Shown in pieces: positions 52,246-60,956 of a DNA stretch of 64,000 nt (position 1 is its first letter; every line of letters starts with the position of its first letter). This DNA comes from Paenibacillus sp. XY044 (GTDB taxonomy: Bacteria; Bacillota; Bacilli; Paenibacillales; Paenibacillaceae). The position numbers were made by a program, and so were the translations under genes. Where the stretch lies: the NCBI RefSeq assembly GCF_002257645.1, contig NZ_NQMO01000004.1, positions 1 through 64,000 on the forward strand. The letters are read 5' to 3'. Below the pieces are notes generated by a model. That model worked only from the letters and a program-made list of their open reading frames with translations, had not been told where the DNA came from and did no database searches.

Positions 52246-52353
52246 ATGCATTTTAACCGTAGAAGGGTATCCGGGACCGGGCGGCTGAACAATGGCGCTT
52301 TATTCGGCCTGCTGCCATGCAACTCTTCAGTGCGTGAATCCGTTAACGCTTGA
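52246..52353 (+). CDS. Possible small basic peptide, 35 residues
   Basis: GGAAGGTGG lies 7-8 nt before ATG 52246, and a GGTATAAT -10-like box lies 35-45 bp upstream. The product is basic with one Cys (MHFNRRRVSGTGRL, GLLPCNSS). The stop overlaps the -35 of the yerC promoter. It may be a real small protein or a leader peptide. Coding evidence is limited to the ribosome site. The preceding 52019-52200 shows no gene. Confidence 0.35.
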   Translation: MHFNRRRVSGTGRLNNGALFGLLPCNSSVRESVNA

Positions 52354-52378
52354 AAAGTTCATACCGGCTCGGTACAAT
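52350..52378 (+). promoter_or_regulatory. Promoter of the yerC-cbiX operon
   Basis: TTGAAA (52350-52355) and TACAAT (52373-52378) are exactly 17 bp apart. About 110 nt of leader precede yerC. Confidence 0.65.
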
Positions 52379-52496
52379 GGGAGTACATAGAGGACTATCA
52401 TTTGAACACGGATTGACCGATATTAAATGTGGAAAGACCCTGTGACGGGAGCAAAATCCTGAATAGGCAATAGTTACAATAGGGGATGATATTTCA

Positions 52497-52787
52497 GTGC
52501 AGCTGAAGAAACTTAATGATAAAAGCATCGACCAATTATTTGAAGCCATTTTAACGCTAAAAGATGTAGAGGAATGCTACGTATTTTTCGACGATCTATG
52601 TACCGTCAACGAGATCCAATCCCTCTCCCAGCGTCTGGAAGTGGCGCGCATGCTCGGCAAGGGCAGCACGTACAATCAGATCGAAGCGGAGACGGGAGCG
52701 AGCACGGCCACCATTTCACGGGTGAAGCGCTGTTTGAATTATGGCAACGAAGGGTATAAAATGACGTTAGAGCGTCTCGGGCGTTAA
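52497..52787 (+). CDS. yerC: TrpR-superfamily protein YerC/YecD
   Basis: A 96-residue helical DNA-binding protein. The TrpR-like helix-turn-helix is LSQRLEVARMLGKGSTYNQIEAETGASTATISRVKRCLNYG. It forms dimers in relatives; the target is unknown. GTG 52497 has ATAGGGGATG upstream. In B. subtilis yerC follows yerB near the pur operon; here it is about 5 kb from the yerB-like gene. It ends one base before the cbiX-like gene, so they are cotranscribed. Confidence 0.93.
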   Translation: MQLKKLNDKSIDQLFEAILTLKDVEECYVFFDDLCTVNEIQSLSQRLEVARMLGKGSTYNQIEAETGASTATISRVKRCLNYGNEGYKMTLERLGR

Positions 52788-52788
52788 T

Positions 52789-53565
52789 ATGCGCAAACCG
52801 GGGGTACTTGTTATCAGTCACGGCTCCAGGGAATCTTCCTGGGTCCAGCTGGTCGACGATGCCGTCCAACAGCTGCCGCTGCGGGGAGAACTCCCTGTGG
52901 CGGCTTCGTTCTTGGAGATCGTGGAAGGCCGCTTGATTCAGGACGGGATCGATGATCTGGAGCGTCAGGGCGTTACGGATATACTGGTGATCCCGCTGTT
53001 CGTCTCTTCGGGCAGCACCCATGTGAATGAAATCGCATATGCGCTCGGCGTCATTGACGCCCCGGCCATCGACACGGACCTGGAGCCATTCCGCATTCAG
53101 TCGAATATCCTGTATGGAGAGCCGATCGACAACGATCCGGACGTGGCCCGTATGGTGTGGGATAAAGTGAAGACGGAATCGAAGAACCCCGGCGAGGAGG
53201 TTCTTATTCTTGTTGGTCACGGCAGCAGCCACGACGGCTTCCGCGAGCGCTGGGAGGAAGGCCTCTCGCGCCTGGCGGAGAGCGCCCGGGCGATCGGCGG
53301 CCTGGCCGCGGCGGACTATGCCCTGCTTCGGCCCGACAGCGTGCGGGCCAAGGTGGAATACTGGCAGAAGGAACGCGGGATGCAGGTGATTGCTGCTCCG
53401 CTGTTTTTGAGTGACGGCTATTTCACCCGCACGGTGATTCCACAGCGGCTGGACGGGTTAAATTATCGGTACTCGGGCGAAGCGCTGCTGCCCCACCCGC
53501 TGCTGACCCATTGGATGGAACGGCAGATCCGGAGCTGGCTTGCGCGTGAGGCTGATGCGTCATGA
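52789..53565 (+). CDS. CbiX/SirB-type chelatase-like protein
   Basis: A 258-residue protein with two CbiX domains: LVISHGSRESSWVQLVDDAVQQLP and, in the second half, LILVGHGSSHDGFRERWEEG. Each has the metal-chelating His in its HGS motif. VIPLFVSSGSTHVNEIAYALG and AAPLFLSDGYFTRTVIPQRLDG are the matching second blocks. Relatives insert cobalt or iron into sirohydrochlorin. No other cobalamin or siroheme genes are in the window, so the physiological metal is open. It is tightly coupled to yerC. Confidence 0.88.
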   Translation: MRKPGVLVISHGSRESSWVQLVDDAVQQLPLRGELPVAASFLEIVEGRLIQDGIDDLERQGVTDILVIPLFVSSGSTHVNEIAYALGVIDAPAIDTDLEPFRIQSNILYGEPIDNDPDVARMVWDKVKTESKNPGEEVLILVGHGSSHDGFRERWEEGLSRLAESARAIGGLAAADYALLRPDSVRAKVEYWQKERGMQVIAAPLFLSDGYFTRTVIPQRLDGLNYRYSGEALLPHPLLTHWMERQIRSWLAREADAS

Positions 53566-53616
53566 TAAGCAACAGGCGCTTATTCGGAAATTATAAACTT
53601 ATTAGGTGGCGTATGT

Positions 53617-54498
53617 ATGAAAAGAGCACGTTTAATTTATAATCCCACCTCAGGCCGGGAGGAGATGCGCCGGCGTCTGCCGGACATTCTGCACCGGCTC
53701 GATCAGGGCGGCATAGAAGCTTCCTGCCATGCCACGATGGGCGAAGGGGACGCCACGAAGGCGGCCATCGACGCCGTAGAGCGGGGGTACGACATGATCA
53801 TCGCCGCCGGCGGCGACGGCACGCTGTACGAGGTCGTCAACGGCATGGCGGAGCGCGATAACCTGCCGCCGCTCGGCGTGTTCCCGGTTGGAACGACGAA
53901 CGATTTTGCGCGGGGGCTGGGCATTCCGCGGCACTGGGAGGACTACTGCGACCTGGTCATCCGGCAGCAGACCCGCCCGATCGACGTGGGCAAGGCGAAT
54001 GACCGATATTTCATCAACATCGCCGGGGGAGGCACGCTTACAGAGCTGACGTACGACGTGCCCAGCCGGCTGAAGACGATGATCGGCCAGCTCGCTTATT
54101 ATATTAAAGGCGTGGAGAAGATGGTCAGCCTGTCTCCGCAGGAGCTGATCATCAATGCCGAGGGCCAGGAGACGATCCATGACGAGTTCATGATCTTCCT
54201 GATCACGAACACGAACTCCGTCGGCGGCTTCGAGAAGCTCGCGCCGGGTGCCCGGATCGACGACGGCCTGCTCGACGTGATCGCCCTCAAGAAATGCAAC
54301 CTGGCCGAATTCGTGCGGCTGGTCAGCCTCGCGCTGCGCGGCGAGCATTTCAACGACAAGAAGGTCGTCTACTTCCGCACGAGATCGATGGAAGTGACGT
54401 CCCCGGGCAAGGTGCTGCTGAACCTGGACGGGGAGCTCGGCGGAACGCTGCCGGGGCAGTTTTCAGTGCTGCCGCAGCATTTGCGGATTTTTGCTTAA
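53617..54498 (+). CDS. dagK: Diacylglycerol kinase (soluble, DgkB type)
   Basis: A 293-residue lipid kinase that returns diacylglycerol, released by lipoteichoic acid synthesis, to phosphatidic acid. Motifs are LIYNPTSGREEMRR, the nucleotide loop AAGGDGTLYEVVNG, and FPVGTTNDFARGLGIPR. The C-terminal beta domain contains FEKLAPGARIDDGLLDV. TAGGTGG lies before ATG 53617. Its place beside rlmCD matches the dagK-rlmCD pair of B. subtilis. Confidence 0.95.
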   Translation: MKRARLIYNPTSGREEMRRRLPDILHRLDQGGIEASCHATMGEGDATKAAIDAVERGYDMIIAAGGDGTLYEVVNGMAERDNLPPLGVFPVGTTNDFARGLGIPRHWEDYCDLVIRQQTRPIDVGKANDRYFINIAGGGTLTELTYDVPSRLKTMIGQLAYYIKGVEKMVSLSPQELIINAEGQETIHDEFMIFLITNTNSVGGFEKLAPGARIDDGLLDVIALKKCNLAEFVRLVSLALRGEHFNDKKVVYFRTRSMEVTSPGKVLLNLDGELGGTLPGQFSVLPQHLRIFA

Positions 54499-54853
54499 GG
54501 CTTGTTTTTAAACACATTCGATATAGACAACAGGGATAGGAACAGGATGGTTCATTCGGCCGCAGGGAAACTGTGCAGGCGGTGGATCATCGCAGGAGAG
54601 TTAAGGTGTCGGCATGTGGCTCATCCATCAGGGATGGGGGCAGGGCATCTTGACTTTTTTTGTGCGCTTTTCTGTTATAATGGGAAGGATGCGGGGAAGA
54701 AATGAAGCCAGAGGGTTTTGGGGTGGCGGATTATGACCTGCAGGGTAAATCATAGATCAATATCATAAAACATTAATGAACTTAAGTGGACAGGCCGCCG
54801 TGCATCGGGGCTTTCCCTTTCAAAATATACTTGAAAGAAGTGACTCAAGCAGC
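54499..54853. other. Gene-free stretch between dagK and rlmCD
   Basis: A -10-like TATAAT (54676-54681) follows TTGACT (54650-54655), but at a 20-bp spacing, so a promoter is only possible. A 17-codon frame from 54703 is too short to support. Nothing else is recognised. Confidence 0.4.
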
Positions 54854-56389
54854 ATGAACAAGCGACACAGCCGCCGGAATCCCGGCCGCCGCAGCACGCC
54901 TGCACCGATCGCCGGTCTGCCGGTAGCGAAAAACGATGAGGCCGTTATCGACATCATCGGCATGAACCACGACGGAGAAGGCGTAGGCCGCGCCGAAGGC
55001 TATACCCTGTTCGTCGCGGGCGCCCTGCCCGGCGAGAAGGTCCGCGTGAAGGTGCTCAAGACCAAGAAGCAGTACGGCTACGCCAAGCTGCTCGACATCG
55101 TGCAGGCGAGCCCCGACCGGATCGCGGCGCCCTGCCCGATCTACGACCAGTGCGGCGGCTGTCAGCTGCAGCATATGGATTATGCCGCTCAGCTCGCGTG
55201 GAAGCGCCAGCTGGTCGTGGACAACCTGACGCGCATCGGCAAGCTGCAGGTGCTCGGTGAGCCCGAACTGCGCGGGCCGCAGGCCGCCGATGGGGCGGAA
55301 GGCGCGGACGCTGCTGCGCCGGTGTCCGCTGCCGCAGCGGGCGGTGCAGCGCAGGGCATCCAGGTTCATGCCACGCTGGGCATGAACGAGCCGTGGCGCT
55401 ACCGCAACAAGGCCCAGGTGCCGATCGGCGTCACCGAAGGCGGCCTGGTGGGCGGCTTCTACGCCCGCGGCAGCCACCGCATCATCGACATGGAAGCCTG
55501 CCTGATCCAGCACGAGCACAACGACGAGGTCGTTGCCCGCGTGAAGGCCATCGGACGCAAGCTCGGCATTACCGCGTATGACGAAGAAACCGGCCAAGGC
55601 CTGCTTCGTCACGTCGTGGTGAAGGTGGCCTTCCGCACCGGCGAGATGATGATCGTCCTGGTCACTAACGGAGACAAGATACCGCATGTAGATGAATGGA
55701 TCTCGGAGATCCGCGAGCAGCTGCCGTCGGTGGTCAGCATCTGCCAGAACGTCAACACGAAGCAGACAAATGTGATTTTTGGAGACGTGACCCGCGTGCT
55801 GTGGGGCAGCGAAGTCATTTATGACTATATCGGCGACGTGAAGTTCGCCATCTCGGCGCGGTCGTTCTATCAGGTGAACCCTGCTCAGACGGAGGTGCTG
55901 TACGGGAAGACGGTAGAGTATGCGCAGCTAACCGGGAAGGAAAACGTGATCGACGCGTACTGCGGCATCGGGACGATTTCGCTGTTTCTGGCCCAGCATG
56001 CGGGCAAGGTATACGGCGTTGAGATCGTGCCGGAGGCCATCGAGGACGCTCGACGTAACGCGGAGCTGAACGGGATGAGCAACGTTACGTTTGAGGTTGG
56101 AGCGTCAGAAGATGTCATTCCTGCCTGGAAAGAGCAGGGCATCGAAGCGGATGTTATCGTCGTCGACCCGCCGCGCAAGGGCTGCGATCAGAAGCTGCTG
56201 GAGACGATTCTGGAGATGAAGCCGGAGCGGGTGGTGTATGTGAGCTGCAATCCTTCCACGCTGGCGCGGGATTTGCGGTTGCTGGAGGACGGCGGGTATC
56301 GCACGGTGGAAGTGACGCCGGTGGATATGTTTCCGCATACGGTGCATGTGGAATCGGTGGCTTGGTTGGTGAAGGATAGTTGTAATTAG
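54854..56389 (+). CDS. rlmCD: 23S rRNA (uracil-C5) methyltransferase, RlmCD type
   Basis: A 511-residue TrmA-family enzyme making 5-methyluridine in 23S rRNA. The N-terminal TRAM domain (~35-95) includes MNHDGEGVGRAEGYTLFVAGALPGEKV. The iron-sulfur site is CPIYDQCGGCQLQHM. SAM-binding blocks are NVIDAYCGIGTISLFLA and VDPPRKGCDQ. The nucleophile Cys is in VYVSCNPSTLARDL. An Ala/Gly-rich insertion of about 30 residues (~140-170, GPQAADGAEGADAAAP) lies between Fe-S and catalytic parts. ATG 54854 is preferred; the frame opens earlier, at 54776. The ribosome site (AAGAAG) is mediocre. Confidence 0.93.
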   Translation: MNKRHSRRNPGRRSTPAPIAGLPVAKNDEAVIDIIGMNHDGEGVGRAEGYTLFVAGALPGEKVRVKVLKTKKQYGYAKLLDIVQASPDRIAAPCPIYDQCGGCQLQHMDYAAQLAWKRQLVVDNLTRIGKLQVLGEPELRGPQAADGAEGADAAAPVSAAAAGGAAQGIQVHATLGMNEPWRYRNKAQVPIGVTEGGLVGGFYARGSHRIIDMEACLIQHEHNDEVVARVKAIGRKLGITAYDEETGQGLLRHVVVKVAFRTGEMMIVLVTNGDKIPHVDEWISEIREQLPSVVSICQNVNTKQTNVIFGDVTRVLWGSEVIYDYIGDVKFAISARSFYQVNPAQTEVLYGKTVEYAQLTGKENVIDAYCGIGTISLFLAQHAGKVYGVEIVPEAIEDARRNAELNGMSNVTFEVGASEDVIPAWKEQGIEADVIVVDPPRKGCDQKLLETILEMKPERVVYVSCNPSTLARDLRLLEDGGYRTVEVTPVDMFPHTVHVESVAWLVKDSCN

Positions 56390-56403
56390 CAATAAAGTTA
56401 ACC

Positions 56404-56443
56404 CAAAGCCTAATTAGTCTGCATAAAGCCTAAATAGTTTGCC
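56404..56443 (+). repeat. Two direct 20-bp repeats behind rlmCD
   Basis: AAAGCCTAATTAGTCTGCAT is followed at once by AAAGCCTAAATAGTTTGCCT, 16 of 20 bases identical. They precede the terminator. Confidence 0.6.
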
Positions 56444-56447
56444 TAAG

Positions 56448-56496
56448 AGCCGAACGAAATTCAGGTATTTACTCCTGTTTTTCCTCGGCTTTTTTA
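56448..56496 (+). terminator. Terminator of rlmCD
   Basis: AGCCGA (56448-56453) pairs with TCGGCT (56485-56490), with an inner CAGG/CCTG stem, and six T follow. The remainder to 56680 shows no gene, only a short GAACCCA direct repeat near 56590. Confidence 0.8.
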
Positions 56497-56682
56497 AACC
56501 CAATCGATATCCGCCGGGGGAACCCAGGGGCAGGGAATATTATTTTTAGGGAGCGGGACAGGATACGTGCATACTGTTTCCCCTCGACCCTGAACCCAGA
56601 ACCCAGAACCCGCTAAAACCCTTGCCCCGCCTGCATTTTACCCTACTGATGATTCCGTCCAGCTTTGCCCCTATGCCGCCAT

Positions 56683-56711
56683 TTGACAAACTACCTACCA
56701 GAAGGTAGAAT
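56683..56711 (+). promoter_or_regulatory. Autoregulated promoter of the second TetR gene
   Basis: TTGACA (56683-56688) and TAGAAT (56706-56711) are 17 bp apart. The operator-like CTACCTACCAGAAGGTAG (56691-56708) fills the spacer and touches the -10. Its near-copy lies at 57680-57697. Confidence 0.75.
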
Positions 56712-56717
56712 GACGAT

Positions 56718-57296
56718 ATGAACAATTTATCTAACACCTATGACGAAATCCTGGCTTGTGCGCGTTCTCTGATCATCGCTGGCGGCTACAACGGCTTCAG
56801 TTATGCCGACATCGCTGATGTGGTTGGGATTCGTAAGGCGAGCATCCATCACCATTTCCCAAGCAAGGTCGATCTGGTCCGAACGCTGGTTGCGCGGTAT
56901 CGGAAAGAAGCCGAAGAGGGGATGGCGAATCTCGAGCATCAGGTGTCCGATCCGCTCGAACTGCTTCGGTTCTACACTGGTTATTGGGAAGCCTGCATCA
57001 TGGACGACAGCGCTCCGTTTTGTGTCTGCGCGCTGTTGGCAAGCCAGCTCCCCGTCCTGCCCGAGGAAGTTGGCCTAGAGGTCCGGGCGCATTTCCGCTC
57101 CCTGTCGGCTTGGTTGACATCTGTGCTGGACCGCGGCGCACGGCAAGGGGAGCTTCAGCTGATGGGTACCCCTCATGATGAGGCCGAAGCGTTCATGGCG
57201 ACAGTTCACGGCGCGATGCTCTCAGCGCGGGCCTATGGAGATCCGAAGATATTCGGCGTCGTCACAAGCTCACTCTTGGAGCGATTCTCTTCGTGA
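56718..57296 (+). CDS. TetR/AcrR family regulator
   Basis: A 192-residue repressor. The helix-turn-helix is EILACARSLIIAGGYNGFSYADIADVVGIRKASIHHHFPSKVDLVRTLV. The ligand domain contains Cys residues in SAPFCVCALLASQLPVLPEEV, which could sense thiol-reactive compounds. ATG 56718 lies only a few bases after the -10, so the transcript may be leaderless or nearly so; no good ribosome site is seen. It probably binds its own promoter and the matching operator before the membrane protein gene at 57809. Confidence 0.92.
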   Translation: MNNLSNTYDEILACARSLIIAGGYNGFSYADIADVVGIRKASIHHHFPSKVDLVRTLVARYRKEAEEGMANLEHQVSDPLELLRFYTGYWEACIMDDSAPFCVCALLASQLPVLPEEVGLEVRAHFRSLSAWLTSVLDRGARQGELQLMGTPHDEAEAFMATVHGAMLSARAYGDPKIFGVVTSSLLERFSS

Positions 57297-57666
57297 TGAA
57301 AGCCGCGATGGCGATGGTTTGTAGCCATGATCTAGAAGAAAAGAGGTGAACCCTTTAGCTTTACCCATCTTGAGAGCAGACTATGTTCTAATGAGGATCA
57401 GGTCGCTATTTTACGAACGAATCGCATCTCATCCGCCAAGTACAGATACGAGGCATGCCGTCTACATATCGTCAGTCTACAGTGAGAACGGCGTATTCTT
57501 GTCGCTGAATGTTTGCTAAACGACCCCTGCTGCCCGTCGATGGATCCGACATACATCCAGAGCTGCTGAGTATGGGATATCGGTTGTGGCCGGTCCCGTC
57601 GAGTGGTCCGAGCGTAATGTCTTTTCACGATGGGCACGGGGGACGTTTAAAGCAGATGGCGGAGTC
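57297..57666. other. Gene-free stretch between the TetR gene and its second operator
   Basis: An AAGAGGTG at ~57343 is not followed by a useful frame. A 62-codon frame from 57509 runs through the promoter and has no ribosome site. I see no supported gene; decayed coding sequence is possible. Confidence 0.45.
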
Positions 57667-57697
57667 TTGTCTTTTTAACCTACCTATTAGTAGGTAG
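57667..57697 (+). promoter_or_regulatory. Second TetR-type operator, before the membrane protein gene
   Basis: CTACCTATTAGTAGGTAG (57680-57697) is a perfect 7-bp inverted repeat with a 4-bp centre. It matches the operator at 56691-56708 in 16 of 18 positions. TTGTCT (57667-57672) is a possible -35. Confidence 0.75.
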
Positions 57698-57808
57698 CGA
57701 ATAACAATCAAATGAATTTTTGATCAGAAATGCTGTCAGCCGCTAGTATCGGCTCGCGCCAAGACAAAACAAATCAACCTTGTCCTTATGGACTGGAAGG
57801 AGACAATT

Positions 57809-58324
57809 ATGTTTGGAATTTCATCACTCGGCTGGGTGCATACACTCAGCAGCTTGCCCGCCATTCCGCTGGCTATCTATATGTTTGCTCGCTACGGACG
57901 GATTGTGCCCCGGTCAAAGCCCGGTGTCGTCTATTTCATTTCGATGCTGATTGGCGCGATCACAGTATTCCCCATCGCACATCAGTCGGCTAGCTATGCC
58001 ATTGGTACCGCAACGCTCCTGCTGCTGCTCGCCGGATACGGCATCGGGCGTGTTTCGAGCTTTGGGCGTGCGGGGAAGTACCTCGAAACCATCTTCCTGA
58101 GCCTGACGACGTTTCTGCTGATGTTGCCGACCATTACCGAAACCCTGACCCGTGTTCCTAACGGCCATCCCTTCGTCACCGATCTGAGTTCGCCCATTCT
58201 CCTCGGCGCTCAAGCCAGTCTCTTCGTCATTCTCATTGTTGGCTTGACAGCCCAAATCATCCATTTGCGCAGGCAAGGCAAGCGCGCGGCATTCGCCTCA
58301 CCAGCCGAGATTTCTGCCGAATGA
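57809..58324 (+). CDS. Four-helix membrane protein controlled by the TetR regulator
   Basis: A 171-residue protein with four to five hydrophobic segments (LPAIPLAIYMFARYG, VVYFISMLIGAITVFPIAH, ATLLLLLAGYGIG, LSLTTFLLMLPTITETLTRVP and SLFVILIVGLTAQIIHLR) and a short basic C-terminus. It vaguely resembles DUF2306-type membrane proteins, but I cannot assign a family. ATG 57809 follows GGAAGGAGA at 6 nt; the frame is open from 57788. The shared operator makes it the likely target of the adjacent repressor. Confidence 0.7.
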   Translation: MFGISSLGWVHTLSSLPAIPLAIYMFARYGRIVPRSKPGVVYFISMLIGAITVFPIAHQSASYAIGTATLLLLLAGYGIGRVSSFGRAGKYLETIFLSLTTFLLMLPTITETLTRVPNGHPFVTDLSSPILLGAQASLFVILIVGLTAQIIHLRRQGKRAAFASPAEISAE

Positions 58325-58423
58325 AGCTTCATGAATTGAGATTTAGCCTGACAATAACCAGCAAGTCTATCTGATTTATAGCAGCTTCTATGAGAAAGTT
58401 TTAATTAAAAAGGAGAGCAAAAT

Positions 58424-59065
58424 ATGTCATTAACTCAAGCTTTAGCGGAAACCAAACAGCAATTTATCGCGCATACCCCTATAGAGATTCAAACAGAGAT
58501 GTTCCGTCAGATCCGGGAGCAGCAGGAATCCGGTATTCCTTACGGCCGACAGGAGGGGGAGAAGGCCAAAGATTTTACACTCAAGAATGCCTTGGGTGAA
58601 ACAGTGAACCTTTATGATGAACTGTCCAGAGGACCTGTTGTCCTCACTTTCTACCGGGGCGGATGGTGCCCGTTCTGCAACAGTCAGCTGAAAGCCTATC
58701 AGAAGTTACTGCCGGACATCGAAGCTCTTGGGGGCCAGTTGATCGCGGTCAGCCCGCAAAGCCCCGACAACACGCTTTCCCAGCAGGAGAAAGAAGAGCT
58801 GACCTTCCAAGTACTGAGCGACACCAACGGTCTTGTGGCTGCTTTCTATAACATCCTTTACGACGTTCCGGATTACATCCAGAACATGATGAAACAAATG
58901 GGCATGGACCTGGCAGAATATAACGCGACGAACCGCTGGATCCTGCCGATTCCTTCCACCTTTATGATCGACGAATCCGGCATCATCCGTTCTGCCTACG
59001 TGAATCCGGACTTTATGCAGCGGTTGGATCCGGAGAATATTTTGCATGAATTGAGAAAGCTGTAA
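58424..59065 (+). CDS. Peroxiredoxin-like AhpC/TSA family protein
   Basis: A 213-residue thioredoxin-fold protein. The core reads AKDFTLKNALGETVNLYDELSRGPVVLTFYRGGWCPFCNSQLKAYQ, with a CPFC redox pair where peroxiredoxins have the peroxidatic cysteine. QLIAVSPQSPDNTLSQQEK follows. It should reduce hydroperoxides or act as a thiol reductase in the cytosol. The first ~45 residues are a helical extension (ALAETKQQFIAH). AAAGGAGAG precedes ATG 58424. It has its own terminator. Confidence 0.9.
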   Translation: MSLTQALAETKQQFIAHTPIEIQTEMFRQIREQQESGIPYGRQEGEKAKDFTLKNALGETVNLYDELSRGPVVLTFYRGGWCPFCNSQLKAYQKLLPDIEALGGQLIAVSPQSPDNTLSQQEKEELTFQVLSDTNGLVAAFYNILYDVPDYIQNMMKQMGMDLAEYNATNRWILPIPSTFMIDESGIIRSAYVNPDFMQRLDPENILHELRKL

Positions 59066-59132
59066 ACCCTACGATAATAATTGCGCTATACTTCTATGTT
59101 TCATAGGAATGGCATGATTAAATGATTGGAAT

Positions 59133-59173
59133 AAAGAACGAATTTCTCTGATTGGGGAGATCGTTCTTTTTCT
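59133..59173 (+). terminator. Terminator of the peroxiredoxin gene
   Basis: AAAGAACGA (59133-59141) pairs with TCGTTCTTT (59161-59169), with an inner TCTCT/GGAGA stem, followed by T residues. Confidence 0.85.
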
Positions 59174-59475
59174 TATAATATCAGAAAGTATAAACTCCAG
59201 AGCCATGGCTTCCTGATATTGCAAGAAAAACTTCCTTTAAACGCGGTCTGTCTTCTTGGAAGGTACGTCGATAGAGTTTTTCTTATATCTGACAATATAA
59301 AAATTTCGGAGTAATTTGATATATAATATGATCAGAAGGGTTGGAAATCCGAGTGTACTTTGATTTAATCATTATGTTATGAAGCATGATATAAGTGGAT
59401 AAGAAGTCAAATATGAGGCGTTATATTTTTGGATAACGGCTGAAGCTTTATTATTACGAGAGGATTGAGTTTGAA
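59174..59475. other. AT-rich gene-free stretch before dus
   Basis: No supported ORF. Several AT-rich boxes such as TATAAT near 59326 could serve as a promoter, but no good -35 spacing was found. Confidence 0.4.
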
Positions 59476-60459
59476 GTGAACGATAATTTTTGGCTTGATT
59501 TACCCCGGCCTTTTTTTATACTTGCACCAATGGAAGATGTGACGCATGTTGTTTTTCGTCATGTCGTGAGTAAAGCAGGAAGACCGGATGTGTTTTTTAC
59601 CGAGTTTGCGAATACGGAGAGCTACTGTCATCCAGAAGGCAATCATAGTGTGCGCGGCCGTTTGCTATTTACCGAGGATGAACAACCGATGGTTGCACAT
59701 ATATGGGGCGATAAGCCGGAGTATTTTGAAAAGATGAGTATCGGTATGGCGAAGTTAGGATATAAAGGGATCGACATCAATATGGGTTGTCCTGTTCCTA
59801 ATGTGGCATCCAATGGGAAGGGAAGCGGATTGATTCTCCGTCCAGAGGTTGCAGCTGAAATTATCCAAGCCGCCAAAGCAGGAGGACTGCCTGTAAGTGT
59901 AAAGACCAGACTTGGTTTCACCAGGGTGGATGAATGGCAGGACTGGCTGACCCATATTTTGAAGCAGGACATCGCTAATCTTTCGATCCATTTGCGTACA
60001 AGAGATGAAATGAGCCAAGTTGATGCGCATTGGGAGCTGATTCCTGAAATTAAGGCACTTCGGGATCGTGTGGCGCCACATACGCTGCTCACGATTAATG
60101 GCGATATTCCTGACCGTCAAACGGGCCTGAAGCTGGCTGAACAATATGGTGTGGATGGCATCATGATCGGGCGTGGTATTTTTAAAAATCCGTTTGCCTT
60201 TGAAAAAGAACCGAGGGAGCATAGCAGCGCCGAATATCTTGATCTTTTAAGATTGCAGCTGGATCTCCATGATCAGTATTCCCAACAATTAGAGACCCGT
60301 CCATTCAAAGCCCTACATCGTTTTTTCAAGATTTATGTCAAAGGGTTTAGAGGCGCAAGTGAACTCAGAAATCAATTGATGAGCACGGAGTCTACCGATG
60401 AAGTGCGTGCGCTTTTGGACGAATTTGCACAGCGTATGGATGAGGGCGGGGACAGTTAA
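59476..60459 (+). CDS. dus: tRNA-dihydrouridine synthase
   Basis: A 327-residue FMN enzyme reducing uridines in tRNA. It begins FFILAPMEDVTHVVFRHVV, contains DINMGCPVPNVASNGKGSGLI with the catalytic Cys, VSVKTRLGF, the NLSIHLRTRDEMSQ stretch in place of the usual HGRT, and the FMN phosphate site DGIMIGRGIFKNPF. The C-terminal helical domain binds tRNA. GTG 59476 is the most likely start; it is preceded by GAGAGGATTGAG. Codon use is more AT-rich than the pur region. Confidence 0.93.
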   Translation: MNDNFWLDLPRPFFILAPMEDVTHVVFRHVVSKAGRPDVFFTEFANTESYCHPEGNHSVRGRLLFTEDEQPMVAHIWGDKPEYFEKMSIGMAKLGYKGIDINMGCPVPNVASNGKGSGLILRPEVAAEIIQAAKAGGLPVSVKTRLGFTRVDEWQDWLTHILKQDIANLSIHLRTRDEMSQVDAHWELIPEIKALRDRVAPHTLLTINGDIPDRQTGLKLAEQYGVDGIMIGRGIFKNPFAFEKEPREHSSAEYLDLLRLQLDLHDQYSQQLETRPFKALHRFFKIYVKGFRGASELRNQLMSTESTDEVRALLDEFAQRMDEGGDS

Positions 60460-60475
60460 ATAAGGTATGCGGAGT

Positions 60476-60507
60476 AACTCCGTCCCTGAGGGGATGGAGT
60501 TTTTTTG
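60476..60507 (+). terminator. Terminator of dus
   Basis: AACTCC with GTCCC (60476-60486) pairs with GGGAT and GGAGTT (60491-60501), followed by T residues. Confidence 0.85.
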
Positions 60508-60611
60508 CGTTCTACGATGGAGGTATTAACCTTATTGGCTGCGGTTGTGCTGTACTGAAAGGCAGATTATGATAATTGTACGATAATCATGATCCATATG
60601 GAGTGATGACC

Positions 60612-60887
60612 TTGAGATACACCGATTACATCCGTCTGAAAACAGGCAGATACCAATCTGTAGGAAAGTTTGGCGACGATATCTATGCGTATGAGGTCTT
60701 AACGGGGATCGCCGACACCCCGGAGTACCACCAAATTTCCAAGGAAGAATTCGAATCGTTTGAAACCTGGAGCCAAGAGTACATTACGGATCTTAAAAAA
60801 TTATATGAAATCATTAACCGCCCTGTCATCTGCAGCGGTTACCTGGGAAGAGCGGAGCTGAATACTTCACTGCTTCGGGAAATGTAG
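60612..60887 (+). CDS. Small hypothetical protein
   Basis: A 91-residue soluble protein (TDYIRLKTGRYQSVGKFGDDIYAYEVLTGIADTPEYHQISKEEFESFETW), probably mixed alpha/beta. TTG 60612 is proposed because GGAG lies 8 nt upstream. ATG 60606 in the same frame would sit almost on the ribosome site, and the frame is open from 60576. No family is recognised. It stands alone, with AT-rich flanks. Confidence 0.55.
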   Translation: MRYTDYIRLKTGRYQSVGKFGDDIYAYEVLTGIADTPEYHQISKEEFESFETWSQEYITDLKKLYEIINRPVICSGYLGRAELNTSLLREM

Positions 60888-60956
60888 GCGCAAGGAGTGT
60901 AAAAGAACTTGTATTCATAGTGACAAAAAAAAGTATACAATCGTGGGGGTGTTCGT

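Noticed and set aside
54650..54681. Promoter before rlmCD
   Set aside because: The TTGACT and TATAAT boxes are 20 bp apart, too far for a confident call.
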